From Paenibacillus eucommiae (lineage in GTDB: Bacteria > Bacillota > Bacilli > Paenibacillales > NBRC-103111): DNA of 64,000 nt. A program made the position numbers and the translations under genes. The notes under the pieces were generated by a model that saw nothing but the letters and a program-made list of their open reading frames with translations, had not been told where the DNA came from and did not search any database. The first letter of the stretch is position 1, and every line of letters begins with the position of its first letter. Positions 44,086 through 53,773 of this stretch are shown piece by piece. The stretch lies in the NCBI RefSeq assembly GCF_017874215.1, contig NZ_JAGGLB010000025.1, forward strand, positions 62,001-126,000, read 5' to 3'.

Positions 44086-44787
44086 ATGTATACTAATTTT
44101 AGGGATGCACTTGAATTAGTTACTACTGAATTAAAAGCTACGCCTGAAGTAAAGGGTATTCTTTTTTTTGGTTCCGTACAACTAGGAGATCCAACACATA
44201 CCTCTGATTTAGATTTATTTGCTATAGTAGAAGGTTGTGAAACGTGGAATTTTAGAAGGTTAGTCGAAGGTATAGAAGTGGAAGTGTACTTCCTACCAGC
44301 GGATTTATGTCATCAAAATTTAGAAAATGGTAACATAACTTTTGTTAAGGCCTTTGCCACTGGAGCAGCATTGCTCGATCTTAATGGAAAGTTAGCTGAA
44401 TTAGCAGCATTCGCAAAACAAATTTATGATATGGGACCGAGTCCCTTGAACCTGTTGGAACAAGGCAACTGGCGTATTCGATTATCTGATTTAATTCGTG
44501 ACCTTGAAGGTATTTCTCCTGAAGCACCCGAATCACATTTGCTTGCTCCTATGCTTGTAACTTTAAGCTTAGAGGCATATTGTGCTTTTCATCGACTTTG
44601 GACTGAGAAGCATTCTAGACTCATCAAGTACGTCTTCAATCATAATCCTCAATTTGGCCAAAGTGTCATACAGTTTTTTAAATCACCAGTATTTCAACCC
44701 GATCAAGCAATTTCCATTGCTGACAATGTGCTAGAACCTTTTGGAGGAAGACTGCTTGAATATGAAGGACCTCATATTTCGATATAA
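44086..44787 (+). CDS. Nucleotidyltransferase-domain protein
   Basis: 233 residues. GS at 29-30 and D41/D43 (TSDLDLFAIVEG) form the polymerase-beta-type active site; an all-helical C-terminal half (~100-230) may bind the substrate. GGGAGGTG is upstream. A second, different member of this superfamily stands at 10294, and a broken one at 58286. Confidence 0.82.
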   Translation: MYTNFRDALELVTTELKATPEVKGILFFGSVQLGDPTHTSDLDLFAIVEGCETWNFRRLVEGIEVEVYFLPADLCHQNLENGNITFVKAFATGAALLDLNGKLAELAAFAKQIYDMGPSPLNLLEQGNWRIRLSDLIRDLEGISPEAPESHLLAPMLVTLSLEAYCAFHRLWTEKHSRLIKYVFNHNPQFGQSVIQFFKSPVFQPDQAISIADNVLEPFGGRLLEYEGPHISI

Positions 44788-44981
44788 GATGTAAGTAACC
44801 GATAGCAAAAAGAGTAACCTCATCATATGTTTCATCATATGTCTCTGTACGAATACGGAGTTGTGGAGTTAGAGCGACTTTCTGGGGGAGAACAGGCTAT
44901 CAAAAGCTGATTTGCAGCTGTTACGATTGCGTTAGCGATGAAAATTTCACTAAATCGACAGATTTCCATAGATGGCATGAT

Positions 44982-45117
44982 TTAACGATGAAAAACATCG
45001 TTATTTGCTCGAAACAGGCTTCGAACGGGAAGAATAAAGCACTTTAGTGATGAAAAACATCACTAAGTAACTTGTTTAACCAGAATTGCACCAGTTAACG
45101 ATGAAAAACATCGTTAA
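44982..45117. repeat. Cluster of three 23-nt palindromes (family R1)
   Basis: Copies at 44982-45003, 45044-45066 and 45095-45117. The middle copy reads TTAGTGATG-N5-CATCACTAA: both arms changed together relative to TTAACGATG/CATCGTTAA, so the stem is kept. Same family as 16092-16279. The rest of 44790-45180 holds no gene. Confidence 0.85.
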
Positions 45118-45181
45118 AAGGTACTTAGCACATTTGTGAGCAATCAGAGTGTGAAACTCCCCTTCCTGCAGCGCAAAACAA

Positions 45182-45209
45182 AGGATTGAGCAGTTAAATC
45201 TGCTCAACC
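45182..45209 (-). terminator. Terminator of the DHA2/EmrB-type gene
   Basis: TTGAGCAG / CTGCTCAA stem with a TTAAAT loop just past the stop at 45237. On the minus strand it is followed by a modest T-rich stretch. Confidence 0.65.
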
Positions 45210-45236
45210 CTCAAATCCTAATAAAACATATATAGC

Positions 45237-46730
45237 TTAATGTCCCATCATCATCTTAGCATCTGGTTTTTCTTCTGTTCCATCTGAGTTGTGATCGTCC
45301 TTTAAACGTGGTTTACGCAGGGTCAGGCTCATTAGTACACCGAAGGCGGCGACACAGGCGGTAAGAAAGAAGATATCACCGAACGCGGCTGCCGAGCTTT
45401 GGGCCATGTTGGCGTTGGCTCCTGCTTCTGCCATATGATGGCTTGTTCTGGAAGTTAAATAGCCGGTTAAGCCGGCGATGGCGAACGACATCACGACTTG
45501 CTGGGTAGCTGTAGTAAGTGGCGTTACGCGGCTGACCAGTCTGCGAGGAGCAGAATTCAATACGTGTGTATTGAGTGCCATCATCGATAACCCCATACCG
45601 GCTCCCATCATACCTAGCGGCAGCATCAACGTAGTTCTTGTGCTTTCAAGGTCGACTCGTGATAACAGGAATAAAGCGGTAGAGATAATTATTAATCCAA
45701 CAAAAGCAAGCGGACGAGCCCCTACTTTATCAAATAACCTGCCCCCGATGGGCATGAAAACGACAGAACCAAGTGCCATAGGGAGCGTAGTCAATCCGCT
45801 TTCCAATGGCGTGTAGCCGAGCAGATTTTGCAAAAATAAGGGAACCATCAGAATGGAACCAATGAGTGCAATTTGCGAAATCCAGGTTAAAATAACACCT
45901 CTTGTGAAATCGGATGAGCCGAATACGCGAAGCTCGAGCAGCGGCTGCTTTTGACGAAGCTCCACAATAATAAATAAGATAAGCGCGGCGCCCCCAACGA
46001 TTAACCCTGTTAATGTCCGGGTAGAAGTCCAATCTGTACCACCTTCACTCATCCCAAATGCTAGCATGGAGAATGCGATTGGCGCTAATATCATTCCCCA
46101 GATATCAAGGGCAGGGGTTTTGTGCCGCTCAATGTTGGGCAAGTATTTTATTCCGACTAGCAATGCGACAATACCGATGGGCAGGTTAATAAGGAATATC
46201 CAGTGCCATGATGCGAGGCCAATGAGCCATCCTGACAGAATGGGTCCGGCAGCGGGCGCGAGAAGCATCGGAACTCCAAGCATAGCCATTACGGAGCCTC
46301 TCTTATCAGGCGGTGAAAGCTTGAAAATCATAGCCATTCCGATCGGAGCGACCATTCCGCCGCCAAGTCCTTGAATAACCCGGAAAAGAACGAGCTGGTC
46401 CGACGTCTGAGCGATAGCACAAAGAACGGAGCCGAGCGTAAATAAAGCAATTGTCGTAAGAAAAACCTGCTTGGCCCCGAACTTATCGGTTAACCAGCCA
46501 GCCAAGGGAATTACAGCTGCTAGAGAAAGGGTATAGCCTGTAATTGTCCATTGGATCGCTTTGAGCGAGGTGTTGAAGTACCCTTGCAGATTGGGAATAG
46601 CGACATTAACGACGGTGCTGTCCAGAATAACCATAATCATTCCGATGATTACAGCCATAAGGGGCATAATAAGTGACTTTATGGAAAATTCAGGCTGGGG
46701 TGCTGCCGAAGCAGGATTTGCTGTTGACAT
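45237..46730 (-). CDS. DHA2-family (EmrB/QacA) multidrug efflux MFS protein
   Basis: 497 residues from ATG 46730 with AAGGAGAGG upstream; the frame opens further back at 46814 but has no ribosome site. 14 helices; ILDSTVVNVAIPNLQGYF in helix 1, WTITGYTLSLAAVIPLAGWLTDKFG and the antiporter motif LLAPAAGPILSGWLIG. A TetR gene is divergent 189 nt away and very probably represses it. Confidence 0.92.
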   Translation of the reverse strand: MSTANPASAAPQPEFSIKSLIMPLMAVIIGMIMVILDSTVVNVAIPNLQGYFNTSLKAIQWTITGYTLSLAAVIPLAGWLTDKFGAKQVFLTTIALFTLGSVLCAIAQTSDQLVLFRVIQGLGGGMVAPIGMAMIFKLSPPDKRGSVMAMLGVPMLLAPAAGPILSGWLIGLASWHWIFLINLPIGIVALLVGIKYLPNIERHKTPALDIWGMILAPIAFSMLAFGMSEGGTDWTSTRTLTGLIVGGAALILFIIVELRQKQPLLELRVFGSSDFTRGVILTWISQIALIGSILMVPLFLQNLLGYTPLESGLTTLPMALGSVVFMPIGGRLFDKVGARPLAFVGLIIISTALFLLSRVDLESTRTTLMLPLGMMGAGMGLSMMALNTHVLNSAPRRLVSRVTPLTTATQQVVMSFAIAGLTGYLTSRTSHHMAEAGANANMAQSSAAAFGDIFFLTACVAAFGVLMSLTLRKPRLKDDHNSDGTEEKPDAKMMMGH

Positions 46731-46877
46731 AAGTAGGTTCCTCTCCTTGACGAAATGTAACAAACACTTTATTATTGACTTATAGTTTTTATGAAAAACC
46801 GACGAGTCAAACAATAAACTTTATTTTACTTCATTTCATTTGAAAGTCAATCTATTTTTTGACAGTTATGATTTGAT

Positions 46878-46905
46878 CGCCAATCTGTTTAACGCCAATC
46901 TGTTT
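46878..46905. promoter_or_regulatory. 13-bp direct repeat between efflux and TetR genes
   Basis: CGCCAATCTGTTT occurs at 46878-46890 and 46893-46905 (period 15), right before the TetR start. TTGACTTA and AGTCAA half-sites lie further into the same spacer. These are candidate operator sites for autoregulation. Confidence 0.5.
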
Positions 46906-46919
46906 TAGAAAAGAGGGAC

Positions 46920-47810
46920 ATGTTGAGCATTATTAGACAAAACATTATGGAATCGGCAGCAAGGTATTTTTCGGAGCATGGCTATGCCGCTACATCCATT
47001 CAAGAAATCGCCGATGATTGTGGAATCGCCAAAGGGTCATTATATAAATTTTTTCAATCGAAAGAAGATTTGTTTATTGCTTTCCACGAAGCGCAGCAGG
47101 AGGCCCTATACACTAGAGTTGAAAGCATTAGAGCAGATGCAGCGCTGTCCTTGCGGGAGGTATTTATTCTTGAGACCGAGTGCCATTTCGAATTTTTCCT
47201 GAACAATAAATTTATTATGCATGATATCAAACAGCTCGATGCTTCGAAAGGACCTATCGCTCCGTATTTCCTTCAATTGAGAGCAAACCTGCTGAAGTAT
47301 AGCAAGGAAGGCTTGATTCGTTTACTTGGAGAACAGTTTAGACCGAATATTTGGGATTTGGTTATTATGTATAACGGGATCGTGAGGGAATTTATATTCC
47401 TGTTGTTATACGAGAACAAGCCGTTGAATATTAAAGAGATTGCGGTGTATATTGTTGACCGTGTAGAAGAAATGGCGGCCTGTATCGTGCAGAAGAAAAC
47501 ACAGCCGCTGCTTTCAAATACGATGATGAACCATTACATGCAATGTGAGAAGGCGGGCAAATCAATCCTGATCAAAGAGTATCGGACTAGTCTGTTAGCA
47601 AATTTACTATCAACGACCAAAGAGCTTTCTATAACGAATTTCCGAAAAGAAGAATTGAGCGATGCGATCACGATGCTTCAGGAGGAATTGGCCAAAGAAT
47701 CCCATAAATCCGTGCTTGTTCATGCTTTGTTGGATTTTGTAGGTAAAGAACATGAGCTGAAACCTATTGTCAGGCAATTGGAAAGGTATGTCTGTGTAAA
47801 ACAAGCATAA
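46920..47810 (+). CDS. TetR/AcrR-family transcriptional regulator
   Basis: 296 residues. The N-terminal helix-turn-helix is MESAARYFSEHGYAATSIQEIADDCGIAKGSLYKFFQSKEDLF. Typical family length is ~190-210; here ~90 extra C-terminal residues (about 205-296, LLSNTMMNHYMQCEKAGKS to the end) are helical and of unknown role. Divergent from the DHA2 pump it likely controls. Starts at ATG 46920 behind AGAGGG. Confidence 0.9.
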   Translation: MLSIIRQNIMESAARYFSEHGYAATSIQEIADDCGIAKGSLYKFFQSKEDLFIAFHEAQQEALYTRVESIRADAALSLREVFILETECHFEFFLNNKFIMHDIKQLDASKGPIAPYFLQLRANLLKYSKEGLIRLLGEQFRPNIWDLVIMYNGIVREFIFLLLYENKPLNIKEIAVYIVDRVEEMAACIVQKKTQPLLSNTMMNHYMQCEKAGKSILIKEYRTSLLANLLSTTKELSITNFRKEELSDAITMLQEELAKESHKSVLVHALLDFVGKEHELKPIVRQLERYVCVKQA

Positions 47811-47832
47811 TAGAAGAGAATGGGCCCGCGAC

Positions 47833-47863
47833 CGTCAGAAAGTGAGTTTTTCTGGCGTTTTTT
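47833..47863 (+). terminator. Terminator after tetR
   Basis: CGTCAGAAA / TTTCTGGCG stem (one G-T pair), loop GTGAGTT, then six Ts. Confidence 0.85.
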
Positions 47864-48030
47864 GACGTCCACTTTTTCGCTTTGGGGGAAGTTATTGTTA
47901 GCGGAAATCGTCCTTTTTCTACAAATAGGAAGGTATTCCCATTTGTACAGCGAATAACATATAGGTACAAATCATGGAATACTACAGCTGAGTAGATCAT
48001 CTTTTAAAGAACTAGAAGGAGACTAATCCT

Positions 48031-48576
48031 TTGAAAAAGAAATTTGGAGACCGATTGGACTGGAAGCGTGTAGCCAAGAGGGCGTATGCTCAAGCATATT
48101 TGGAAAATGATGATTTTACTGGTTATATCACATTGATCCGGATGGATCAGGTCACTGAGCCGTTGTTTGCCCAATATGGGGATAAGAACCTATGCATTGT
48201 TGACACTGGATATATGTGGCTGCAGCACTTTCCCGTTGGAAAGCTGCATTCCGTAACTACTATGTTTGATGCTGCTGGACATATTGTTCAGTGGTACATT
48301 GATATTTGCCAGGGAAATGAAATAGACGAGCGAAGCGTGCCTTGGTTCAATGATTTATATTTAGATTTGATTGTACTGCCTACTGGAGAAGTATTTGAAA
48401 AAGATGCCGCTGAACTGGATGAAGCACTATCCAAAGGAGTAATAAGTGAATTCGCCTATATACAAGCTTGGGAAGAAACACACAGGCTAATGGAATTAAT
48501 TAAAGCCGGAAAATTTGATTTGCTCAAATTAACGGAGTCCCATCTTGAGGTTCTTGTTGAAAAATTAACAACGTAG
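48031..48576 (+). CDS. DUF402 family protein (YgaC-like)
   Basis: 181 residues from a TTG behind AAGGAGAC. DUF402/FomD-like fold: LCIVDTGYMWLQHFPVGKLHSVTTMFDAAGHIVQWYIDICQGNEID and WFNDLYLDLIVLPTGEVFEKDAAELDEAL, in which the Asp/Glu cluster binds metal in nucleoside-phosphate hydrolase relatives. It may hydrolyse a nucleotide. Confidence 0.88.
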   Translation: MKKKFGDRLDWKRVAKRAYAQAYLENDDFTGYITLIRMDQVTEPLFAQYGDKNLCIVDTGYMWLQHFPVGKLHSVTTMFDAAGHIVQWYIDICQGNEIDERSVPWFNDLYLDLIVLPTGEVFEKDAAELDEALSKGVISEFAYIQAWEETHRLMELIKAGKFDLLKLTESHLEVLVEKLTT

Positions 48577-48604
48577 TCGATCTTTCGACTATATAAAGGG
48601 GAAG

Positions 48605-49483
48605 ATGAGATTGTTGCAAAAAACGGTGGATATGGATGACATCATCAAGGAGCTACATGAAAAAGGTGTAATCGATAGCAGTACCGATCATGGGATTCAT
48701 AACATGACTGGAACTACGGATGGCCTTGTCTATATGCTTTCAGTAAACGGCGAGCCCAAATACGTTTTGAAGCTGGACCGCCCCCAAGAAATCAGGTTGG
48801 TTGAGCAATGGTTTCATACTTACCGGCATAGCATGCTTATCCCGAAACTCCTCTACACGGACCCGGCAAAAGCGTATGTTGTGTATACCTACATAAAAGG
48901 TACGACCCATTTTGACAGGGGAGCAAAAATAAACTGGCTGACCATTCTGGTCAACGGCCTTATGAACCATTACGATAATAGTCAACAAACGGACAAGTGG
49001 GGTTCCTGGCTGGAAGGGCCCAATCAAACTTGGCGTGAATATATAGATCAAGGCGTGGAATATGCCCGAGTTCATGTTGGGGATGTTTTACCCATTGAGG
49101 ATTATTATATAGTGAAATCATTTGTTGGAAAAATACCGAAGGTTGAGGCCAGGTTTTTGCTGCATGGCGATTGTGGTGTCCATAATTTCGTGTTTAATCA
49201 AGATAGTTTAGCTGGAATCATTGATCCTTCACCGATCTCAGGGCCTGTATCGTATGATTTGATGTATGCTTTCTGCTCCTCTCCTGATGATTTGAACATG
49301 GAAACTCTGCTTGCAGCCTTCGATTTGCTCAAACATGAACCAATTGAAAGGTCCAGACTTATTGAAGAAGCAATCATTCAGCTGTATTGTCGCATCGGGA
49401 CTTGTCTACAGCACCATCCGGAGGATTTAGCAGCCTATTTGAAGGCATGGGATTACTGGAAATCGCTTGTGATTGATGCTTGA
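48605..49483 (+). CDS. Aminoglycoside phosphotransferase (APH) family kinase
   Basis: 292 residues. Kinase-like fold with the lysine in YVLKLDRP, the catalytic Brenner motif HGDCGVHNF and the metal Asp of GIIDPSPISGPVSYDLM. It starts 28 nt after the DUF402 gene. It may phosphorylate an antibiotic, homoserine-like or sugar compound. The end is marked by three copies of a 10-bp tandem repeat. Confidence 0.85.
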   Translation: MRLLQKTVDMDDIIKELHEKGVIDSSTDHGIHNMTGTTDGLVYMLSVNGEPKYVLKLDRPQEIRLVEQWFHTYRHSMLIPKLLYTDPAKAYVVYTYIKGTTHFDRGAKINWLTILVNGLMNHYDNSQQTDKWGSWLEGPNQTWREYIDQGVEYARVHVGDVLPIEDYYIVKSFVGKIPKVEARFLLHGDCGVHNFVFNQDSLAGIIDPSPISGPVSYDLMYAFCSSPDDLNMETLLAAFDLLKHEPIERSRLIEEAIIQLYCRIGTCLQHHPEDLAAYLKAWDYWKSLVIDA

Positions 49484-49503
49484 AGATGCTTGAAGATGCT
49501 TGA
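49474..49503 (+). repeat. 10-bp tandem repeat across a stop codon
   Basis: GATGCTTGAA repeated three times in a row (49474-49503). Each unit carries TGA in one frame; the first gives the APH stop. Slippage of one unit would move the frame and the stop. Confidence 0.85.
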
Positions 49504-49530
49504 AAATAGACAGAGAAACGGGGGCATGAG

Positions 49531-51318
49531 GTGGAAACGCAGAAAGCCAGTGTTACTTTTCGATGGGCTATTCGGCACTTACTCTTTTTCAAAACGAAAT
49601 TTGCGCTTATCGTGACAGGTGGTCTTTTGCTGTCTGGAACTGATCTGGTGCTTCCGATTATTTTACAGCAGTTCACCGAAGGACTGCAGAACGGTGCTGA
49701 CGTGGGGAAACTGCTAATCACAGTTGTCCTGCTGCTTGCAGCAGCTCTGTTTGTCCGAACCTGGCTTAGCGGCAGGGTGAATATGTGGAACACGACGCTG
49801 TCAGAGCTGGCGCTCAAAAAAATTCATGAGAACATGTTCAACCAGCTGCGCTCACTCGGGATCACTTATACGGAACGTGTTCCGACCGGAGACATTTTAA
49901 GTTTATACCATAATGAGGTTCAGGCGATTCAATCGTTGTTTACCCGTTATTTTCGCAATTCGGTCGAGCATGGTTTATTTCTGATGATCGGATTTACGTA
50001 TCTTTGTACGGTGAATTGGATTTTGAGTATCGCGATCATTCCTTTTTTCCTTTCCTATTACTTGATTGGACCGTATTTCGAGAAGAAGGCGGCTATTTAC
50101 AGCAAACAATATGCGGAGCAATCGGGTATAGTCAACGCGCAGCAGTACGAAAGTGTGGCTTCCTTGCTTGAAATGCGGCAAATGAATGCGGATAGATGGG
50201 ATACGAAGAAGCTGGAAAGAAAAATGGATGTGCTGCTGGATTTGGCGGGAAAATCGCTGTTCAACGCCTTTATGCGTGGAACGGTCCGCAGACTGACGGT
50301 GGCGTTTGGCTCGGTGTTCATCTTTTTTCTGGGAGTTACATTTATTCGCAGTGGTGATCTTTCGGTTGGCGGGTTCGTGGCTTTCTCGATTTTGTATTTT
50401 ATGGTGATTGAGAGATTAACATTTTTTATCACGAATTTAACAGAGCAAAAGATGATCAGTCACCAAATTACGAGGTTGTACCTGTTCATGCAAGAAGAGC
50501 CTGAGGTTCGCGAGACGTCTCATCCTGTGCTGCTAAACAATGTCCGCGGAGAGCTTCACTTAAGGGGTGTCACTTACGCTTATCCGGCCCAGCCCGGACG
50601 CCCGGTGTTAAGCGATCTTTCCCTGCACATCAACGCTGGCGAAACAGTGGCGATCGTTGGGCCGAGCGGCTCAGGTAAAAGCACACTGATCAAGCTGCTG
50701 GGCCGGCTTTATCAGCCTGGTAAAGGATCAATTTCGCTAGATGGTGTCGATATGACAGAAATGTCGCTTACTCAAATTCGTGAGTCTGTTGGATACGTGT
50801 TTCAAGAGACGTTCCTGTTCCCGGGTTCGATCCGTGATAATATCGGCTTTGGGAAATTGGGAGCAACAGATGAGGAAATCACTGCTGCGTCCGAGGCGGC
50901 CTATGCGTCGGAGTTCATTGATAATCTGCCGGATGGCTATGATACGGAAATCGGGGAGAGAGGGTACAAGCTGTCGGGAGGCCAGAAGCAGCGAATTGCA
51001 ATCGCTCGCTTATTTCTGAAGAATCCTCCCGTACTGCTGCTGGACGAAGCAACGTCTGCCCTTGACAACGTAAGTGAAAGAGAAGTAAGACAAGCGCTGG
51101 ACAAGCTGCTGGTGGGCCGCACAACGGTCATCATTGCTCATCGATTGTCCACGATCGCACATGTTTCCCGGATCATTCTGGTCAAAGATGGAGTTATCGC
51201 GGAAGAGGGATCGTACGAACAACTGCTTGAAGCGCGGGGACTGTTCTATGCGATGGCAACCAGAACCTCTATCGAGGGCATGGACAGCATGGACGGCGAA
51301 AGGATGAATGCCTCATGA
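49531..51318 (+). CDS. ABC exporter half-transporter, subunit 1
   Basis: 595 residues: a six-helix ABC-membrane domain (about 15-325) fused to an ATPase with Walker A VGPSGSGKSTLIKLLG, Q-loop YVFQETFLF, signature LSGGQKQR, Walker B PVLLLDEATSALD and switch AHRLST. GTG start. The next gene overlaps by 4 nt, so this is one half of a heterodimeric exporter of the BmrCD/YheHI or lipid/peptide type. Confidence 0.93.
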   Translation: METQKASVTFRWAIRHLLFFKTKFALIVTGGLLLSGTDLVLPIILQQFTEGLQNGADVGKLLITVVLLLAAALFVRTWLSGRVNMWNTTLSELALKKIHENMFNQLRSLGITYTERVPTGDILSLYHNEVQAIQSLFTRYFRNSVEHGLFLMIGFTYLCTVNWILSIAIIPFFLSYYLIGPYFEKKAAIYSKQYAEQSGIVNAQQYESVASLLEMRQMNADRWDTKKLERKMDVLLDLAGKSLFNAFMRGTVRRLTVAFGSVFIFFLGVTFIRSGDLSVGGFVAFSILYFMVIERLTFFITNLTEQKMISHQITRLYLFMQEEPEVRETSHPVLLNNVRGELHLRGVTYAYPAQPGRPVLSDLSLHINAGETVAIVGPSGSGKSTLIKLLGRLYQPGKGSISLDGVDMTEMSLTQIRESVGYVFQETFLFPGSIRDNIGFGKLGATDEEITAASEAAYASEFIDNLPDGYDTEIGERGYKLSGGQKQRIAIARLFLKNPPVLLLDEATSALDNVSEREVRQALDKLLVGRTTVIIAHRLSTIAHVSRIILVKDGVIAEEGSYEQLLEARGLFYAMATRTSIEGMDSMDGERMNAS

Positions 51319-53054
51319 AGTCGCTGCTCTGGCTATTCGGCTACGTTCGAGAGATTCGAACGAAATACATAGTATCTTTGATTCTGTTCATTTTAACCGG
51401 CGTCATTCTGATCGCCAACACTTCGATCCCGAAATGGATCATCGATGATGTGATCATTGAACAGCAATACGATAAGCTGCCCTGGCTGCTCGTGCTGCTC
51501 GCTATGGGAGCCTTAATCGCTAATGTGTCTCATGCCTTAGCGGGAATCATGAATGCCAAAAATGAACACTACATCAGAAGAAGGTTGACCTTGGATTATA
51601 AGCAAATTCTAATTGGAACACCTGCGGAACGGTTATTAGCTGTACGGACTGGAGATATGATGCAGACCTTCCTAACGGATATTGCTGCTGTATCGATGTA
51701 TCCGAGCCATATCATTCCCAATTTGATCCGTAACGGCGTGCAGGCAATTGTACTTGCTGTGATTATCGCTTGGGCGAGTCCGGTGCTGTTTGTGGCACTG
51801 TCGATATTCAGCCTGCTTTTTATCCTATTAGGCAAGAAATCCGCTCCAGAGCTCAAGAGTATCGCCCATGACAAACAAGCTTTAAAGTCGGCCTACACGG
51901 TGCAGGTAGAGGAAGGTATAACTTCCACTAGGGAGGTCATTTCTTTTAATCGGCAGGAATGGGAACGCGGCAAAATCAATCGGGCATTCGAGGCATATTT
52001 CCGCAAAGTAATGGAAGAACTGCGCTGGCGCAACCGGCAGTTGTTTATTACCGAGCCTCTCCAGTGGGTCCCATCACTTGTCGTGCTGGGCTATGTCGGA
52101 TACGGCGTTATTCAAGGATCTACCAGCATCGGTGTGTTTGTTGTCTTGTTTCAATACGCGAGACAATACATGGACGCAGTGGCTTCCAGCTATCACAGCC
52201 TTGTCGGCTTGTCGCAACAACAGGCCCTCACAGAACGTGTACATCACAAGTTTATGGCCCTGCAGCGGCGGGAAGGCGAAGTGCAGCTTGACGTTCCGAT
52301 TGGCTCACTTGAGTTCAACGAGGTTTCCTTTCATTATGGAGAAGATAGCCGGAAAGTATTTCATAAATTGAGTCTTTCGATACCGATTGGACGCAAATCG
52401 GCTATCGTAGGAGCAAGCGGCAGTGGTAAATCAACTCTGGCCAGGCTGTTGGTCCGCCACTACGAGGTATCGGAGGGAGTTATTGCCGTGAATGGTATCT
52501 CATTATCCGAATTGCAGGGGAAGGACTGGTACGACAAAATGGCCTATGTGCCGCAAGAGCCCTATTTGCTGCCGGATACGATCGAAGCCAACATTCGCTT
52601 CGGCCGCGATCATTTAACCAGCGAGGATGTACGCCGGGCTTGTGAGGCCGCCCATATCGCCGATTGGATCGAATCATTGCCCAAGGGATACGATACATTT
52701 TGCGGCGAAAGAGGTATTCAATTATCCGGCGGCCAGCGGCAGCGGATTGCGCTAGCCAGAGCCGTTGTCGAGACGAAGGAGCTGCTGCTCCTGGACGAGG
52801 CGACTTCCGCGCTGGACCAGACGACGGAGCGGCTGATTCAAGAGCGGCTTGACGCGATGCGTCAGGGAAAGACGACGATCACGATCGCACACCGGTTGTC
52901 GACCATACAGAATGCAGATGTAATCATCGTGTTCGATAAAGGAGCAGTAGTCGACTCGGGAACCCATGAGGAGCTCTTAAGCAGATGCAGCGTCTACCAG
53001 ACGCTTGTCCATGTGAATGAGGATGAGGAGATGGACGTAGCGCAGGTTGGTTAG
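51315..53054 (+). CDS. ABC exporter half-transporter, subunit 2
   Basis: 579 residues. Membrane domain (~1-310), then an ATPase with VGASGSGKSTLARLL, YVPQEPYLL, signature LSGGQRQR, ELLLLDEATSALDQTTE and AHRLST. The catalytic Glu follows Walker B in both subunits, so neither half shows the degenerate site common in heterodimeric exporters. Substrate unknown; no peptide-toxin gene is beside it. Confidence 0.93.
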   Translation: MKSLLWLFGYVREIRTKYIVSLILFILTGVILIANTSIPKWIIDDVIIEQQYDKLPWLLVLLAMGALIANVSHALAGIMNAKNEHYIRRRLTLDYKQILIGTPAERLLAVRTGDMMQTFLTDIAAVSMYPSHIIPNLIRNGVQAIVLAVIIAWASPVLFVALSIFSLLFILLGKKSAPELKSIAHDKQALKSAYTVQVEEGITSTREVISFNRQEWERGKINRAFEAYFRKVMEELRWRNRQLFITEPLQWVPSLVVLGYVGYGVIQGSTSIGVFVVLFQYARQYMDAVASSYHSLVGLSQQQALTERVHHKFMALQRREGEVQLDVPIGSLEFNEVSFHYGEDSRKVFHKLSLSIPIGRKSAIVGASGSGKSTLARLLVRHYEVSEGVIAVNGISLSELQGKDWYDKMAYVPQEPYLLPDTIEANIRFGRDHLTSEDVRRACEAAHIADWIESLPKGYDTFCGERGIQLSGGQRQRIALARAVVETKELLLLDEATSALDQTTERLIQERLDAMRQGKTTITIAHRLSTIQNADVIIVFDKGAVVDSGTHEELLSRCSVYQTLVHVNEDEEMDVAQVG

Positions 53055-53106
53055 GTCCGTAAGAGAGTGCAAGAAACAAGCATACAGAAAGAAGGTGGGC
53101 ACAGCC

Positions 53107-53688
53107 ATGAACATAGATTTCATTATCTTACACGGATCACCAGGGAATGGAAAAACAACGCTATCTAGAAAAATTCATGAGCATTTTGAATCACCTTACT
53201 TTGAATTCGGATGGATTCCAGAATTTCGTACGTTGGCACCGTCAATCCAAATATCTCAACGAAAAGAAGAACAGCTATCGTTTGAAAACCTTATTGCAGC
53301 AGCCAAAAACTACAATAGACATGGATATAAAAACGTAATACTATCGGATTTAGATGACGTCAGAATGTTAGATATTCCAAATCTGTTTACTGACTACAAC
53401 TACGTCATCCTGACGCTTTATGGTGATAGTGATGAAGTCATTAAGCATAGAATTCTTACCAGAGACAACGGTAATGGTTATAAGGATTGGGAACAATCCG
53501 TGAAAACAAATGAGCTTATTAAGCGGCGGAAGAAGCTGCCAAATGAGTACCGTATTTTAAATTCAAGAAATGATGTCGAACTTACTTTACATGAAATTTT
53601 AGCTATACTGGAAAGCCACATTCCTGCTGTATCGAATGATACCTCTGAGTTTACACGGGATGATTTTTTTAGTTATATTTGTGATTAA
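53107..53688 (+). CDS. P-loop NTPase, small kinase-like
   Basis: 193 residues from ATG 53107 (AAGGTGGG upstream). Walker A HGSPGNGKTTLSRK near residues 9-22 and a second Asp-rich strand NVILSDLDDVRM that could be Walker B. The fold is that of shikimate/chloramphenicol-type kinases. The phosphate acceptor is unknown. Confidence 0.8.
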   Translation: MNIDFIILHGSPGNGKTTLSRKIHEHFESPYFEFGWIPEFRTLAPSIQISQRKEEQLSFENLIAAAKNYNRHGYKNVILSDLDDVRMLDIPNLFTDYNYVILTLYGDSDEVIKHRILTRDNGNGYKDWEQSVKTNELIKRRKKLPNEYRILNSRNDVELTLHEILAILESHIPAVSNDTSEFTRDDFFSYICD

Positions 53689-53773
53689 ACGACTAACCCT
53701 TCATAACTGTGCACGAAATGTCGGATAGCCACATGCAATTCCTGTTATTCTATGGGGGAAAGGAGGGTCATAC

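Noticed and set aside
49531..53054. Bacteriocin or lantibiotic export locus
   Set aside because: The two exporters lack a peptidase C39 domain, and I see no precursor peptide or modification enzyme beside them.
53047..53106. N-terminal extension of the P-loop protein
   Set aside because: The TTG at 53047 lies inside the exporter gene and the added 20 residues are unlike the family; ATG 53107 has a proper ribosome site.
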